Source: Elysia marginata
Taxonomy: Eukaryota > Mollusca > Gastropoda > Plakobranchidae
Assembly (NCBI GenBank): GCA_019649035.1
Contig: BMAT01003588.1
Coordinates: forward strand, 2,211-25,180
Direction of reading: 5' to 3'
Length of the DNA stretch: 22,970 nucleotides
Shown here in pieces: positions 12,157 through 21,426 of the stretch. How positions within the stretch are numbered: position 1 is the first letter of the stretch; the number at the start of each line of letters is the position of its first letter. Below the pieces are notes generated by a model. It saw only the letters and a program-made list of their open reading frames with translations. It was not told the DNA's origin and searched no databases. Both the position numbers and the translations under genes were made by a program.

Positions 12157-12329
12157 AGAACATTAATTTTATTATTATTAATGCATGTGTTTTAGGCAAC
12201 CTTGACACCTGGAATTAAACGCCAAGAGAGACGTAGGAGAAGAGTATAGTTAAAATAGAATTAATATAAACTTATACACCTCTCTAAGTGGAATTGCGAT
12301 AACTTATCAGTTCTGGTTATCGATATCAG

Positions 12330-12498
12330 GGTATAACAAATGCCAAGAGACGGACGACGGCATTGATGAAGACACTGACGGAGCGGCGCACAGACCGAGC
12401 TTACAACATTTTACTACAGTGTCTGAGGGAGACAGGTCAGCACAAGGCCGTAGATCTGCTGACGGATGTCGGCGAGGAGGCTCATGCCATACAAGAAT
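12330..12498 (+). CDS. CARD/coiled-coil protein, coding exon 2 (CARD helices 3-6)
   Basis: Acceptor CGATATCAG ends at 12329; donor GTACGT starts at 12499, leaving phase 1. It encodes residues 45-100. The segment contains AKRRTTALMKTLTERRTDRA, then YNILLQCLRETGQHKAVDLL. This is the classic second half of a CARD: the basic 'K...LL..L' helix, the aromatic 'RA(F/Y)..LL..LRETGQ' helix and the terminal 'DLL', as in caspase-9 and CRADD-type CARDs. Joined to exon 1 in phase 0 it gives one continuous CARD at about residues 5-92. The frame agreement across the splice and the domain continuity strongly support both exons. Confidence 0.88.
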
Positions 12499-13062
12499 GT
12501 ACGTCTACGTTATTGTGGTGATAAGTATCGGGATGTAACAGTAGTTTTTGTGAGTACTGTGTGATAAATGTGGTTTAAGAGGAAGAAGTGAAAGATTTTT
12601 ATTGCAACAGCGTTTGCGACTTCCAAGAGCTATTTGTGGGAACATAAGAATCTTGGAAACTTTGAGCGGTAAATTAAAAATTAGGCAATTTATATTGACA
12701 ACCGAAAACAATGCGAGAATAACGGCGTTGGGGTTTCGGTGTTGTGATAATTCCAGGCTGTTTATAGACAAGCCTTATGATATTATTATTTTGGTAATAA
12801 TTTCTAATCGCCGGCATACTCTTTTTTTATTTCAGAATGCTTTATTAATCAATTTTAAAACGTCGCAATCTTTCACTCAATCGATCATCAGCCAGTCAGG
12901 CCATTTTTACATAGTTAAAAAATTAGTTAACCAAACCAGTCTTTCTATCTATCAGCAAATTAAGCAGCCAACCCAGCCACGTGCCGTGATAATTATCAAC
13001 TCAATATACCCACTTCATCAAACCCTAACCAACTAGTCAACCAACTTGTGATTTCCACCCAG

Positions 13063-13208
13063 TGCAATTAAAACTCGATGAGCAAGTAAAAGCTATAGAT
13101 GTGTTCCTGGAGGGAGAGGAGAGACGAGCCGGGATCGAACCAGACAAGCTGGACTGCGGACACGAGAAAAAGCCAAGAGTTCAACCCCCGGCCACCAGCG
13201 ACCGACAG
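13063..13208 (+). CDS. CARD/coiled-coil protein, coding exon 3 (linker)
   Basis: Acceptor TTTCCACCCAG ends at 13062. The first two bases complete the codon split by the previous exon (Leu 101), and the exon ends in phase 0 before GTGTGT. It encodes residues 101-149: a short amphipathic helix (LQLKLDEQVKAIDVFLEGEE) continuing from the CARD, then a charged, probably unstructured segment with KLDCGHEKKPRVQPPATSDR. No known domain is seen. A short CxH feature is present, but too little of it to call a zinc site. Confidence 0.75.
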
Positions 13209-13931
13209 GTGTGTACTAAATCTACTGATAGACAGCCGCTGTGGTTTCATTATTCTTAACTTACTTTTCACCACCGTGTTGGTGTTTAGGGATACAGTCA
13301 ACTGTTTGTGTTAGATATGTCCGATATTACAAAAGATCTCCTAAGTATGTTTTTTTCAAATATTAGAAAAACTCTGTTTAACGAATTTGATACTTATGCA
13401 CAAAGGATTAAGAAACAAATTGAAAAATTTTCTAATACTATAAAATAAATGAACGGTATTTCTCCCGACACTATTTAACTCAAAGTGAAATTTGAGAATA
13501 TCTAGTTTTTTCTACTGGTATTTATTTTACTTTTAGTAAGAGATATAACAAGTGAGAAGAAGGAAACAATGCTGATTAGGAAGAAAAAAATTAAAGAGCT
13601 TCCTGACACCTATAAAACTTTTATTATTACGAAAAAAATCCACAAAAACAGTGAAAAGTACACAAAAGAAAAAGACAAAAGAAACACCACCCCTAATCAT
13701 ACCAAGACATACAATAAAGATCCAGTTCACCAATGATTTTTGAATTGTTTCTTTTTTAATATTGCTTTTATATTACTTACGATGATTATGTTTCTAATAA
13801 TTAATGGCTCGGATGTGTGTGTTACATTAATGTTTATTTCTTGTTTATGTCTCGTGGCTGTTTTTTTTTTTGCCATTGTTGCTACTCTTGCTGCCCTCGT
13901 TTGTGTTGTTGTTGCTGTTGTCACTGTCGTT

Positions 13932-13950
13932 GCTGCTGCTGCTGCTGTTG
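13932..13950. repeat. Short (CTG)n tract
   Basis: A short GCT/CTG run lies in the intron just before coding exon 4 of the CARD gene. The plus-strand hydrophobic frame through it is intronic and not a gene. Confidence 0.7.
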
Positions 13951-13979
13951 TTTTTGATGTGATTGGCATGGTCAACTAG

Positions 13980-14129
13980 GTGTGGACTGACGCCCAGGAC
14001 AGTATGCGCCGCGCGGTGGATGCCCTGGCTCGGTGTAGGACTGTGATCAGCAAACTACACGACGACTGTCTCCATGTGGCCCAGGCTAACGCTGAACTCA
14101 TGACGGAGACCAGGAACTGCTATCTTCAG
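13980..14129 (+). CDS. CARD/coiled-coil protein, coding exon 4 (helical)
   Basis: Acceptor AACTAG ends at 13979, with a rather poor pyrimidine tract; donor GTGGCG follows the terminal CAG. Phase 0 at both ends, residues 150-199. The product is a continuous amphipathic helix, including AVDALARCRTVISKLHDDC and VAQANAELMTETRNCYLQ, suited to coiled-coil or helical-bundle packing. The frame agrees with both neighbours and base composition is clearly richer in G+C than the flanking introns. Confidence 0.78.
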
Positions 14130-14835
14130 GTGGCGTTGCCTCGAAAGTTTCGCTCTCTTTATTTATTTTGAGTTATCTTTAAATGATATTGTTGATTGTT
14201 TTCTTTGGTATCTCCATTGATCTTTGAGATGGAGAGTATTCTTTCCTCCCTCCTAGCCATGATTACTATCTCCCTCATTTTTTAAATTTATCCTTATTAT
14301 CATCTAAACCGTTTTTCTTCCCCTCCTTCACCTTACCATCACCGTTATCGACACCATTACCATCATCATGATCATTACCATCTTTCTTCCCCTGCTATTA
14401 TCGTCATTGTAATTACCCTTAACCTCTTGAATTTATCAAAGTAATACTTATGATAAACGCCAGCGCTATTTTGCCGAGGATATTTTTACTGACAAAAATT
14501 GTTACAACAGAAACTCACATCGAGTACTAAAATAGGTCGAGGTTAAGTTTGTAAGAACTCTTTAATGTCATTCATATATTCTTTATAAATTCAAATAGAA
14601 AATATGAAATTTAGTTCCTCTTCTCAAAGATTTTCAATGTTTTTATTTCGCAGTCAGTTTTTATTTGTCGCTTAATTCAGCTATTATTTTTGTAATGGAG
14701 CATTGGGTTTAATCTCGGTTTTCTTGAATAGCGATGAAATGAAGTAGAATATAAGAAGTAACTCATTAAATAACAAATGTCTCATTTGATTAACAAACTA
14801 AATGACAAGGAAACGTTTTATCTCCTTTGTATCAG
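14130..14835. other. Intron 4 of CARD gene
   Basis: AT-rich, with TCC/ATC-rich low-complexity sequence at about 14260-14410. Bounded by GTGGCG and TATCAG. No other feature is seen. Confidence 0.7.
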
Positions 14836-16281
14836 CTGTGTGGAATGGTGCGCCCAAGTACTAAATCAGCCACCGAGCTTCAAACAGCCACCACTACAAC
14901 ACAAGAGCTCTTCCGTCTTCTGGTCTCCGATGTTAACCGTCTGATGATACAAAGGTCAAAAATGGCGGAACAAGAACAACACGGAAGAACTTCCGCCATG
15001 CGCGTTCTGAGAAAATTGCGCGATTGGATTGTGGATCGCTGCACGGTCTTGAACACCCTGCACTCATCTGCTCCGTCTGCTCCCCTTGGAAATTCCCGAT
15101 TTCTCCAACGAAGAGGTAGGCTGCAAACTCAACCAATAGCGCAACCGCAGGGAAATTATGTTGCAACATATAAAAGTCTTCCTGATAATCTTTCGACAAG
15201 TGATGACATAAGTATTAGCGATGACAACCATGCAAAGACAATACAAAAGCCAATGCTTCTCGACGTTATTCCCAGCTCTCAGCCTCCCAGTGATGCCATC
15301 CACCAAGATTTTTTTCAGGGCTCTTTGTTTCAAGACCACAATGCCCTAGTACCTATAGCTCCTGTAGCTAGCAGCACTCCGCAGCCATGCCAGAACAATG
15401 CAGAGACTTCCAGGCCTCTGGGGTTCAATATTCAACCAATTAGTTCCGTCGTTGAAGGAGTGCACCAGCTTGAGAGCCAACTCAGAGAATACATCCATTT
15501 AGAGATTATACTTACTGACCGCTTTAGACAAGAGTTGAGGCGGCGGCAGCAACAGAAAAAGTCTCTGGGATTGTCGTCAAGAGGGATTTCAGATGCTCAG
15601 AATACATTGGCACGCATGGTCTCAGGCTCCAAAAGTAACCAAGGGGAAGAACTGGCGTTCTTGCGCTCACAGCTCGACCAGATTTCTACTGAGTACGGTG
15701 AGTGTTGCCAGTACGTAGACAAAGCAGTCGAGTCTTTGACACAAATTGAGGACGTGGAAAGCTTCCTGAAACAAGCTCAAGATCGTGAGCAGGCTTACCG
15801 CAAAAATAGAATTAATAACGGGGATAAACAAGATTTGAGCAACTTAAAGTTTAAGACAGGTCGTAAGGAATCCAAAGCGCAGAGGCGAGAGCAAGAAGCT
15901 TACGATGCTCTTGTAGAACTTTTTAGGAGAGGTGGTAAGAAAAACGAAAAGTTAGATAGAAACAGCATTTTTCCTAAATCCAAAGATTTCTCTCCTCGTA
16001 CCAAGAGAAATTCATTGGACAACCGAGCTCCGACTGACAGTTTCCTTACAAGACTGAAACTACTTGTAGCAAACTACGAGATCGTTCGACTGCGCATGCT
16101 TACTCTAGAGGACCGTTTCCGCAGAGAGGCAGCTCGGCGCGAAAGAGATACAAAAGGACTCCTGCAGGGAAGGGATGAGGAGATCTTCAGACTCCAGACA
16201 TTGCTACGCGAGGCGGAGGCAGAGAAGGATAAATATTGTAGACTATATGAAAACACCAAGATCGCGACACGAAAACGATAA
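14836..16281 (+). CDS. CARD/coiled-coil protein, last coding exon (helical body)
   Basis: Acceptor CTCCTTTGTATCAG ends at 14835; the exon reads in phase 0 to TAA at 16279-16281 and encodes residues 200-680. Residues about 205-278 are helical (QELFRLLVSDVNRLMIQRSK), 280-400 form a Ser/Pro/Gln-rich linker probably without fixed structure, 405-445 and 468-565 are helical and charged, and 603-675 form a strong coiled-coil candidate (ARRERDTKGLLQGRDEEIF, LREAEAEKDKYCRLYEN). The element LTDRFRQELRRR (residues about 425-436) recurs as LEDRFRREAARRE (623-635). No kinase, protease, MAGUK or nucleotide-binding motif is present, so an enzyme is unlikely. A scaffold or adaptor that oligomerises through its helices and recruits partners by its CARD is inferred, by analogy with CARD9/BCL10-type proteins. 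Orthology to either is not claimed. Confidence 0.88.
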   Translation: MCGMVRPSTKSATELQTATTTTQELFRLLVSDVNRLMIQRSKMAEQEQHGRTSAMRVLRKLRDWIVDRCTVLNTLHSSAPSAPLGNSRFLQRRGRLQTQPIAQPQGNYVATYKSLPDNLSTSDDISISDDNHAKTIQKPMLLDVIPSSQPPSDAIHQDFFQGSLFQDHNALVPIAPVASSTPQPCQNNAETSRPLGFNIQPISSVVEGVHQLESQLREYIHLEIILTDRFRQELRRRQQQKKSLGLSSRGISDAQNTLARMVSGSKSNQGEELAFLRSQLDQISTEYGECCQYVDKAVESLTQIEDVESFLKQAQDREQAYRKNRINNGDKQDLSNLKFKTGRKESKAQRREQEAYDALVELFRRGGKKNEKLDRNSIFPKSKDFSPRTKRNSLDNRAPTDSFLTRLKLLVANYEIVRLRMLTLEDRFRREAARRERDTKGLLQGRDEEIFRLQTLLREAEAEKDKYCRLYENTKIATRKR

Positions 16282-16904
16282 TTGTGTAATCTTCATGTAT
16301 ACATTGGCATTCTTTGCAATCCCATTTTGCTACAATCTAAACAGTTTTGTTTGATTTTAAAGGGCTTTCTGTCTTTCATTTTTATTACATTTTATTGCAA
16401 GAGCCTAGACATTTATTAACTTTTCCAATTGTAATTCTTCAACATTTTCTACTCATATAAGAAAAATTCACCATAGGCAAGCCTGTAGTTTCTTATGATA
16501 ATGCATGTAAATTACACACTTGTGATTCCGGTAACCGTATGATGAATTCCCACAGCAATTGCTAATGCTGTTGTTAACGTCAATTTAAGACCCAAAACAA
16601 TGTAAAGAAGTAAAGAAAATTGTCAGAAAATACATAAACACACATTGATTCTATAAGTAACATGAAGTGGTAAGCTATAAACAGAAAAAGGTTCACGTTT
16701 GTATCTTTTTTAATAACAAAATGAAGCATCATCTATTTTAATACTGTATGCCTTCACGACACAAGAATATAGAAGGCACACATGTTATCTCAATATGGGT
16801 CTGTTTAGCCTAAACCTTACACTAGGCTAGAAGGTAATGCATGCAACTTCAAATTGTGGTACTTCATGGAAGTTGACAAAAATCACATGCAAAGTTACAA
16901 TAAA
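16282..16904 (+). other. Probable 3' UTR of CARD gene
   Basis: AT-rich sequence after the stop at 16281. The first canonical AATAAA on this strand is at 16899-16904, about 620 bases downstream of the stop, and is the best candidate polyadenylation signal. The actual 3' end is unproven. Confidence 0.5.
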
Positions 16905-17303
16905 AATTCATGACAACTAATGTATACATTGGCGATGGTATCGACATTCAAAGCATAATGAAAAGAAAAGACTTTATGATGAGGTTTGAAATGATATTTA
17001 ATGTAGAATGTATAAAAAAGATAACATTGTAGCATTTGTATAACATAATCATGACACGAACACTGTGCCAAAGAAAATAGGTGTGTGGTGATAAGGTCAA
17101 TTAAATCTATATACAAAAAATCTCCAGATCGGCTTGTTTATTATTTAGAAATTTTCACATTTAACAAATCTTAAGCAATTTTGCACACGCATTGCTCAGG
17201 AAAGATGATAAGCTATTTTGCTTTGTTACCATCCTTTAATTATGTGCAATGCTTGCCTAAAAACATTCCCTTTTTACTTCACTAAACCTATCTTACGACT
17301 AGG

Positions 17304-17304
<1 letters not shown>

Positions 17305-17364
<60 letters not shown>

Positions 17365-17392
17365 CATCCATCTATCTGTCTATCTATCTATT
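17305..17392. repeat. (TATC)n microsatellite
   Basis: A tetranucleotide TATC tract with a few CATC and TGTC variants at its right end. It is followed at 17426-17505 by shorter TATC and CT-rich tracts. Confidence 0.95.
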
Positions 17393-17425
17393 TACGTTTA
17401 AAACTGCATATGTATTTATAATAAA

Positions 17426-17505
17426 TCTATCTATCTACCTTTCTTTTCCGTTTTGACATCTCTCTCTCTCCTCTCTCTATCTATCTCTCTATCTCTCTCT
17501 TGCTC
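17426..17505. repeat. TATC/CT-rich tracts
   Basis: Short TATC units followed by CTCTCT and CTAT mixtures, probably connected with the tract at 17305-17392. Confidence 0.8.
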
Positions 17506-18190
17506 TCTTCGCACTTTCCAAAGATCAATATCATCATGTCACAGCCCCTGTCTCACTATCCAATTTATGTGTCTGTCTGTCCCCCGCTCCTCCATCGCTT
17601 TTCACACATTATTTCTTTATAACGTTTTTATACTTTTGTTGAAACTGAGCCACTTTAAATCTTCTTGTATATTTTAGGTATTATCATATGTGTAGTCATT
17701 TGAAATTTAAAAAGGAACGATTTCTGAACGCTCGTACAGAATACAAAGAGATTTTTAGTGCGTGCACATTGCAAGCATTCAGTTAATATTATTGTTATAC
17801 CCACAGAAGTATACCATACAGATTAATAGGCTCTGGCTTTTTGCAAAGTGGAAAAAGGCATACAACAAATTTAGAAGGAAAACAAAAGCCGAGCATCCCT
17901 GTTTTGTACGATTTTCATTTTGTGTCGAGATTTACTCAAAGATGAGATCGTTTGAAAGTCAATTGCGCCGTATTAATATCTTTGCCAGGTTGAAAACATT
18001 ATCTGTACATTGATGAAAAATATGGAAACAATTCATTTTATCAAAAAGACAAAGTAAAAAGAACAATTATTAAACTTAAGCTGTACACTGCATTTCTGCA
18101 TGCCAGAAAAAATCGGGCTACATCTTTTATGTTTTTGAACATAAAGGCACTTTATATTTAACACATAGATTTAATAAAAATGTAGTTACA
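17506..18190. other. No gene recognised
   Basis: AT-rich intergenic sequence between the two convergent genes. Only short random open frames are seen. Confidence 0.5.
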
Positions 18191-18217
18191 AACTTTTTTT
18201 TCTTTATTTTCAGTTTT

Positions 18218-18502
18218 CTAGTTATGGTTAATTCGAAAATCTTTTAATTTGAATGTCAACTTAGTGATTTTGGTACGTTTTTTAACATCGATTTTTCGCT
18301 TTTTAAGTTTGCCCTTTGCCCCTTTTGCTTCTTCCTGTAAAGCAGGCAGTACTGTTACCCTCATTACTTTTAAAGAAAACACTTGAAGGGCAAACGTGAA
18401 GGACTCGAACGCTTTCACCGCTCCTAGATAGTAGATAGTAGATACTACTAGTTTCCTAACCGGCAGCTGGTCTCTGTAAACTTCGAAGTTCTTGGTTACC
18501 AT
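18218..18502 (-). CDS. Doubtful 94-residue lysine-rich ORF
   Basis: A minus-strand frame runs from ATG at 18502 to TAG at 18218. The first two thirds contain a hydrophobic stretch (KLVVSTIYYLGAVKAFESF) and the end is strongly basic (GKLKKRKIDVKKRTKITKL). Just past the stop lies AATAAA at 18208-18203, followed almost at once by eight As, which resembles the 3' end of a processed transcript copied into the genome. I do not recognise the protein. It could be a small gene, a retrocopy of part of one, or chance. It lies beyond the 3' end of the adhesion GPCR on the same strand, so it could also fall in a long 3' UTR. Confidence 0.25.
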   Translation of the reverse strand: MVTKNFEVYRDQLPVRKLVVSTIYYLGAVKAFESFTFALQVFSLKVMRVTVLPALQEEAKGAKGKLKKRKIDVKKRTKITKLTFKLKDFRINHN

Positions 18503-18583
18503 TGCTTTCCTCAAACCTCTGGCCAATGTGAAATTCGCCGCTGCTGATTGCTATTGCCATTGCTTATTTCCGCTACGGGCCGG

Positions 18584-18591
18584 TATAAAAG
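18584..18591 (+). promoter_or_regulatory. TATA-like box
   Basis: TATAAAAG in a locally G+C-richer setting (CGGGCCGG just before it), about 120 bases upstream of the small ORF at 18708-18800. A good match to the TATA consensus, but such matches are common in AT-rich DNA. Confidence 0.3.
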
Positions 18592-18707
18592 TTGTGGCTT
18601 TTGGCTTCCAAAGCTAACATGAATATTGTCTTTTAAAAAGAAAAATGTAAATCTAGTTTATAACACCGCTGAAGGAGATACACAGAGCAAGATCAAAGCT
18701 ACAAAAG

Positions 18708-18800
18708 ATGGCTAACCATCTCGTGACCAAACCGCTGAGGATCATCGTGGCCTTACTAAGCAGCATTACAGGCTTACTTCATCAAACGATTTGCGAGTAG
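18708..18800 (+). CDS. Doubtful 30-residue ORF, signal-peptide-like
   Basis: ATG at 18708 with G at +4 and A at -3. The 30-residue product begins MANHLVTKPLR and continues with the hydrophobic IIVALLSSITGLLH before ending at TAG. The basic start and hydrophobic core resemble a signal or membrane-anchor peptide. A TATA-like box lies upstream at 18584 and an AATAAA downstream at about 18920. It may be a short secreted or membrane peptide, the first exon of a spliced gene, or chance. No clear splice donor was found. Confidence 0.2.
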   Translation: MANHLVTKPLRIIVALLSSITGLLHQTICE

Positions 18801-19564
18801 AAAGGACACAATCGAGAGGCATTTCATTTAAATCTGTTACTATTTACTTCTTTTGGTTACAGTCAACCTATCTGGTTATTTCTCTTTTCCTCCATCGTGT
18901 TGTCAAATGGAACAAAAAAAATAAAGCCAAAAACAAAGGGATTTACCGCTTTTAGAAAAAAAAATAAAAAGGCGACTTTCTATTTAACTCTCTTTAGGAA
19001 AGAAATGCTCTGCGATTACTCACCTTTTATCAACGAATGATACTTAGAATTGTATGATTCCGTTGTTTTACATCTCTTTAGGCCTGGAATAAATAAATCT
19101 AGAAGACATGCAATGCAGCACATTAAATACAAAACATAACTATACAAACAAATATGAGTTTTCTCATCTCTTCCTGCTTACATTGTAATTAAAAGACGCA
19201 TACAAAAGAATTTGTATCAGATCCCACCTTCTTTGATGAGCTTCAAAACTCAATCGGTCATGGACAAAAGCTTATTTGAGTAAACTCAATACAGTATTAG
19301 AACTATTCATGAGAAAATTCTAAATAGCCGGTAGAAAAAGATTCATAAATTTCTACATCATGCATAGACTATCCTTCATTCTGGTAAAGGCTATCTCAGT
19401 TCATGCTGAGAAAATAGTTTTACGTTATCGAAATCTTGCGCAAAGTATACGTTGTTTTCCCACTGTTTTAGGTAACTATCCGCCGAAAGTGGTTGTCTTC
19501 ACACGAACCATAGTTTCTGCAAACGATCAGATGCTGCGCACGGTGCAGAACGGTGCGACCACGT
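18801..19564. other. Possible 3' UTR of adhesion GPCR (minus)
   Basis: AT-rich sequence directly downstream, in minus sense, of the GPCR stop codon at 19565. No AATAAA or ATTAAA on the minus strand was seen in this stretch, so the transcript end could not be placed. Confidence 0.35.
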
Positions 19565-19861
19565 TCACACAGGGAGGGAGTGTATGTCGTTACTGGTGCT
19601 GCTGCTAGGACCCTCACTGCCCACGTACAGTCTCTGATGATCTTCATGACTGGTGGTCATTTCGATCTTGTGCAAGTGGCCAGTGTTGTTGCTGTCATTG
19701 TTAAGTCGCTTAGGTTGCTGGTGGTTTTGGTGGCTGTTCGTGGAATGGGTGGCGTTGCTGTTACTGGTCCGTCTAGTGTGAGTCTGGGCAGAGGTGCCCT
19801 TCATGCTGGGGCTTCGCTTGATCTTCAGTCCTCGCATCACTTGAGAGTACTCTTTCTGGGT
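19565..19861 (-). CDS. Latrophilin-like adhesion GPCR, last exon (C-terminal tail)
   Basis: The minus-strand acceptor CCCATCCCGATGGCAG ends at 19862; the exon reads in phase 0 to TGA at 19567-19565. It encodes the last 98 residues. TQKEYSQVMRGLKIKRSP follows directly on the 'SKK' that ends the TM7 exon, as in latrophilins, where the segment after TM7 reads QKKV.KEY. The rest is a hydrophilic Ser/Thr/Asn/His-rich cytoplasmic tail with many possible phosphorylation sites. It ends in SLPV, which fits a hydrophobic-x-hydrophobic (class II) PDZ ligand; whether it binds a PDZ protein is inference. Confidence 0.8.
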   Translation of the reverse strand, partial: TQKEYSQVMRGLKIKRSPSMKGTSAQTHTRRTSNSNATHSTNSHQNHQQPKRLNNDSNNTGHLHKIEMTTSHEDHQRLYVGSEGPSSSTSNDIHSLPV

Positions 19862-20021
19862 CTGCCATCGGGATGGGAGAGAAGGGGATCAAGATGAAGG
19901 AGTCGTGTGAAGATGCTTGTATTAGTAAAGTTAGAATTGAGATAGACAAAGGGATAGTCAAAGATTCAGGGACAGAGACAGTGTCCGAAAGAGAAAAAGA
20001 GATAGAATAACGCACATAGAC

Positions 20022-20035
20022 GAAGAGAGAGACAG

Positions 20036-20076
<41 letters not shown>

Positions 20077-20115
20077 GGGGGGATAGACAAAGAGATAGTG
20101 AGGGACAGAGAGAGA
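20022..20115. repeat. (GA)n-rich tract in intron
   Basis: GA units with interruptions, purest at about 20053-20075, in the last intron of the GPCR. The minus-strand poly-Ser/Leu frame here is a repeat artefact. Confidence 0.9.
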
Positions 20116-20345
20116 GCAAAGTATGTACCGTATTCCGAAATAATATCAGGCCGCCGAATTTGACAGTTAGGGTATCTACTACTAACTCATCTTTTCTCGT
20201 CTATCACAACTACACAGGGAAAATGAACATTATATCTTGTAGAGAACAGGAAAAAGACGAACAGGTGAAGAAGTAGGCAGAAATGGAAAACAGACAGACA
20301 TAAGGAAAATCGCAAGAAACAAAGCATCAACGGGTAAACACATAC

Positions 20346-20514
20346 CTTCTTGCTAAGCAGGCAATGGAAAATAAAGATGAAGAGTCCCTGTAGGCTGTTC
20401 AGGATGGTGAAGATGTAGGCGATGGGCGTGCTGTTGTCGTTGATGAGGAAGTAACCGAACAACCAGGTGAGACCAAGTAAAACTTCCAGGGCGAGAGCTC
20501 CCTGCACCCACGAC
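20346..20514 (-). CDS. Latrophilin-like adhesion GPCR, TM6-TM7 exon
   Basis: Acceptor TTCTCGTCCTAG on the minus strand ends at 20515; donor GTATGT starts at 20345. The first base completes Arg split by the previous exon, then [20 protein letters not shown] encodes TM6 with the adhesion-GPCR 'GLTW.FG' toggle region. After the third extracellular loop (INDNSTP), [19 protein letters not shown] encodes TM7 with the near-invariant NSLQG.FIF.FHC signature. The exon ends LLSKK in phase 0. These motifs place the receptor in class B2, most like latrophilins/Cirl, acting at the plasma membrane through G proteins. The N-terminal adhesion and GAIN domains are outside the window. Confidence 0.93.
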
Positions 20515-20909
20515 CTAGGACGAGAATAGCGGCAAACAGTTGCTTTTGATTGTTTAAAACTTACTTTAAAAAACCTGAAACCAACTTAAAGTAAGCAGGG
20601 CATGTCGAACAATAAACTAATCAGCTGGTTTATTCACTCTATTTTGTCCAGTTAAAAAACTAGACGGTGGATATGCAACAGTCCATAACGTTGATGAAGA
20701 CCTGGTAGCTTGGATCAAAAAACAAAATATGGAGGTATAGCCATACAATATCGCTACTACTCTATTTTAGAATAAGTCTAAATTCGAATACGGCTGCAAA
20801 AAGGCTGTAAAACATGTCGCACTTTGCAATGATCTTCTTAGTGCTGGGAATAAGAAAAAAACTAATATGGTACAGATTTTTCCGGCGCAGCAAGTCTTGA
20901 ACAAAACAA

Positions 20910-21128
20910 TAGAGACCTTTAGCACACGCACCGTGTCTCAATACGCGTACGTGAAAATCGGGAAAGCAGATTGAGAAACTATAAAAATAATGAAACCAGT
21001 TTCTAAAAATAGAACGTCTGTGGGTCTATTTTTAGAAACTGGTTTCATTATTTTTATAGTTTCTCAATCTGCTTTCCCGATTTTCACGTACGCGTATTGA
21101 GACACGGCGCGTGTGCTAAAGGTCTCTA
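20910..21128. repeat. 104-bp near-perfect inverted repeat (hairpin)
   Basis: The left arm 20910-21013 and right arm 21025-21128 are reverse complements with a single mismatch (near 20930), separated by an 11-base loop at 21014-21024. The arms begin TAGAGACCTTTAGCACACG and end CTAAAAATAGA on the left. The structure lies in the GPCR intron between the exons for TM5/loop 3 and TM6. A primary transcript crossing it would fold into a long double-stranded hairpin. No terminal target duplication or coding content was seen, so its origin (foldback element, template switch or assembly error) is open. Confidence 0.95.
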
Positions 21129-21328
21129 ATAATCAAAGAGAATGCTAAACGTGGAAGCTAAAGAAAAAGGTAAGAGAATAACTTACAGGAATCGATACTC
21201 TAGGGCTTGATAAAATCCGAGACGCTAGGGAAAGTAAGAATCAGATGGAGAAGAGATGGGCACGTCTTAAGCGTTAGAAAAACAAGGAAGAAGTAAGGAA
21301 TATAGCATGAATGTCATGAAGCACCAAC
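21129..21328. other. Intron remainder between palindrome and GPCR exon
   Basis: Ordinary purine-rich intronic sequence with no other feature seen. Confidence 0.6.
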
Positions 21329-21426
21329 CTCACTCCGCTGCCTGTAGTTTTCTCCTTGCTACTGAACACATAGTCGGCATGACGGCATACTGTGGTCAGC
21401 GCATAGGATAGGAAGATCGAGTTCAC
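21329..21426 (-). CDS. Latrophilin-like adhesion GPCR, TM5 end and loop 3 exon
   Basis: Acceptor GATCGTTTCAG on the minus strand ends at 21427; donor GTTGGT begins at 21328. Read in phase 0 it encodes VNSIFLSYALTTVCRHADYV and then a polar third intracellular loop (FSSKEKTTGSGV), ending with two bases of an Arg codon completed by the next exon. In latrophilins the same place reads LLN.IFL....LCKMVKH before a short basic/polar loop, which supports the call. The loop is the usual G-protein contact. Confidence 0.85.

Noticed and set aside
13740-13979. 79-residue hydrophobic plus-strand ORF with a membrane-like profile
   Set aside because: It lies in an intron, depends on T-runs and a CTG repeat, and ends exactly at the splice acceptor of the next CARD gene exon.
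14933-15339. Minus-strand open frames opposite the CARD gene
   Set aside because: They are shadows of the well-supported plus-strand exon.
19553-19897. Plus-strand 114-residue ORF
   Set aside because: It is antisense to the GPCR tail exon, which has matching splice border, phase and family similarity.
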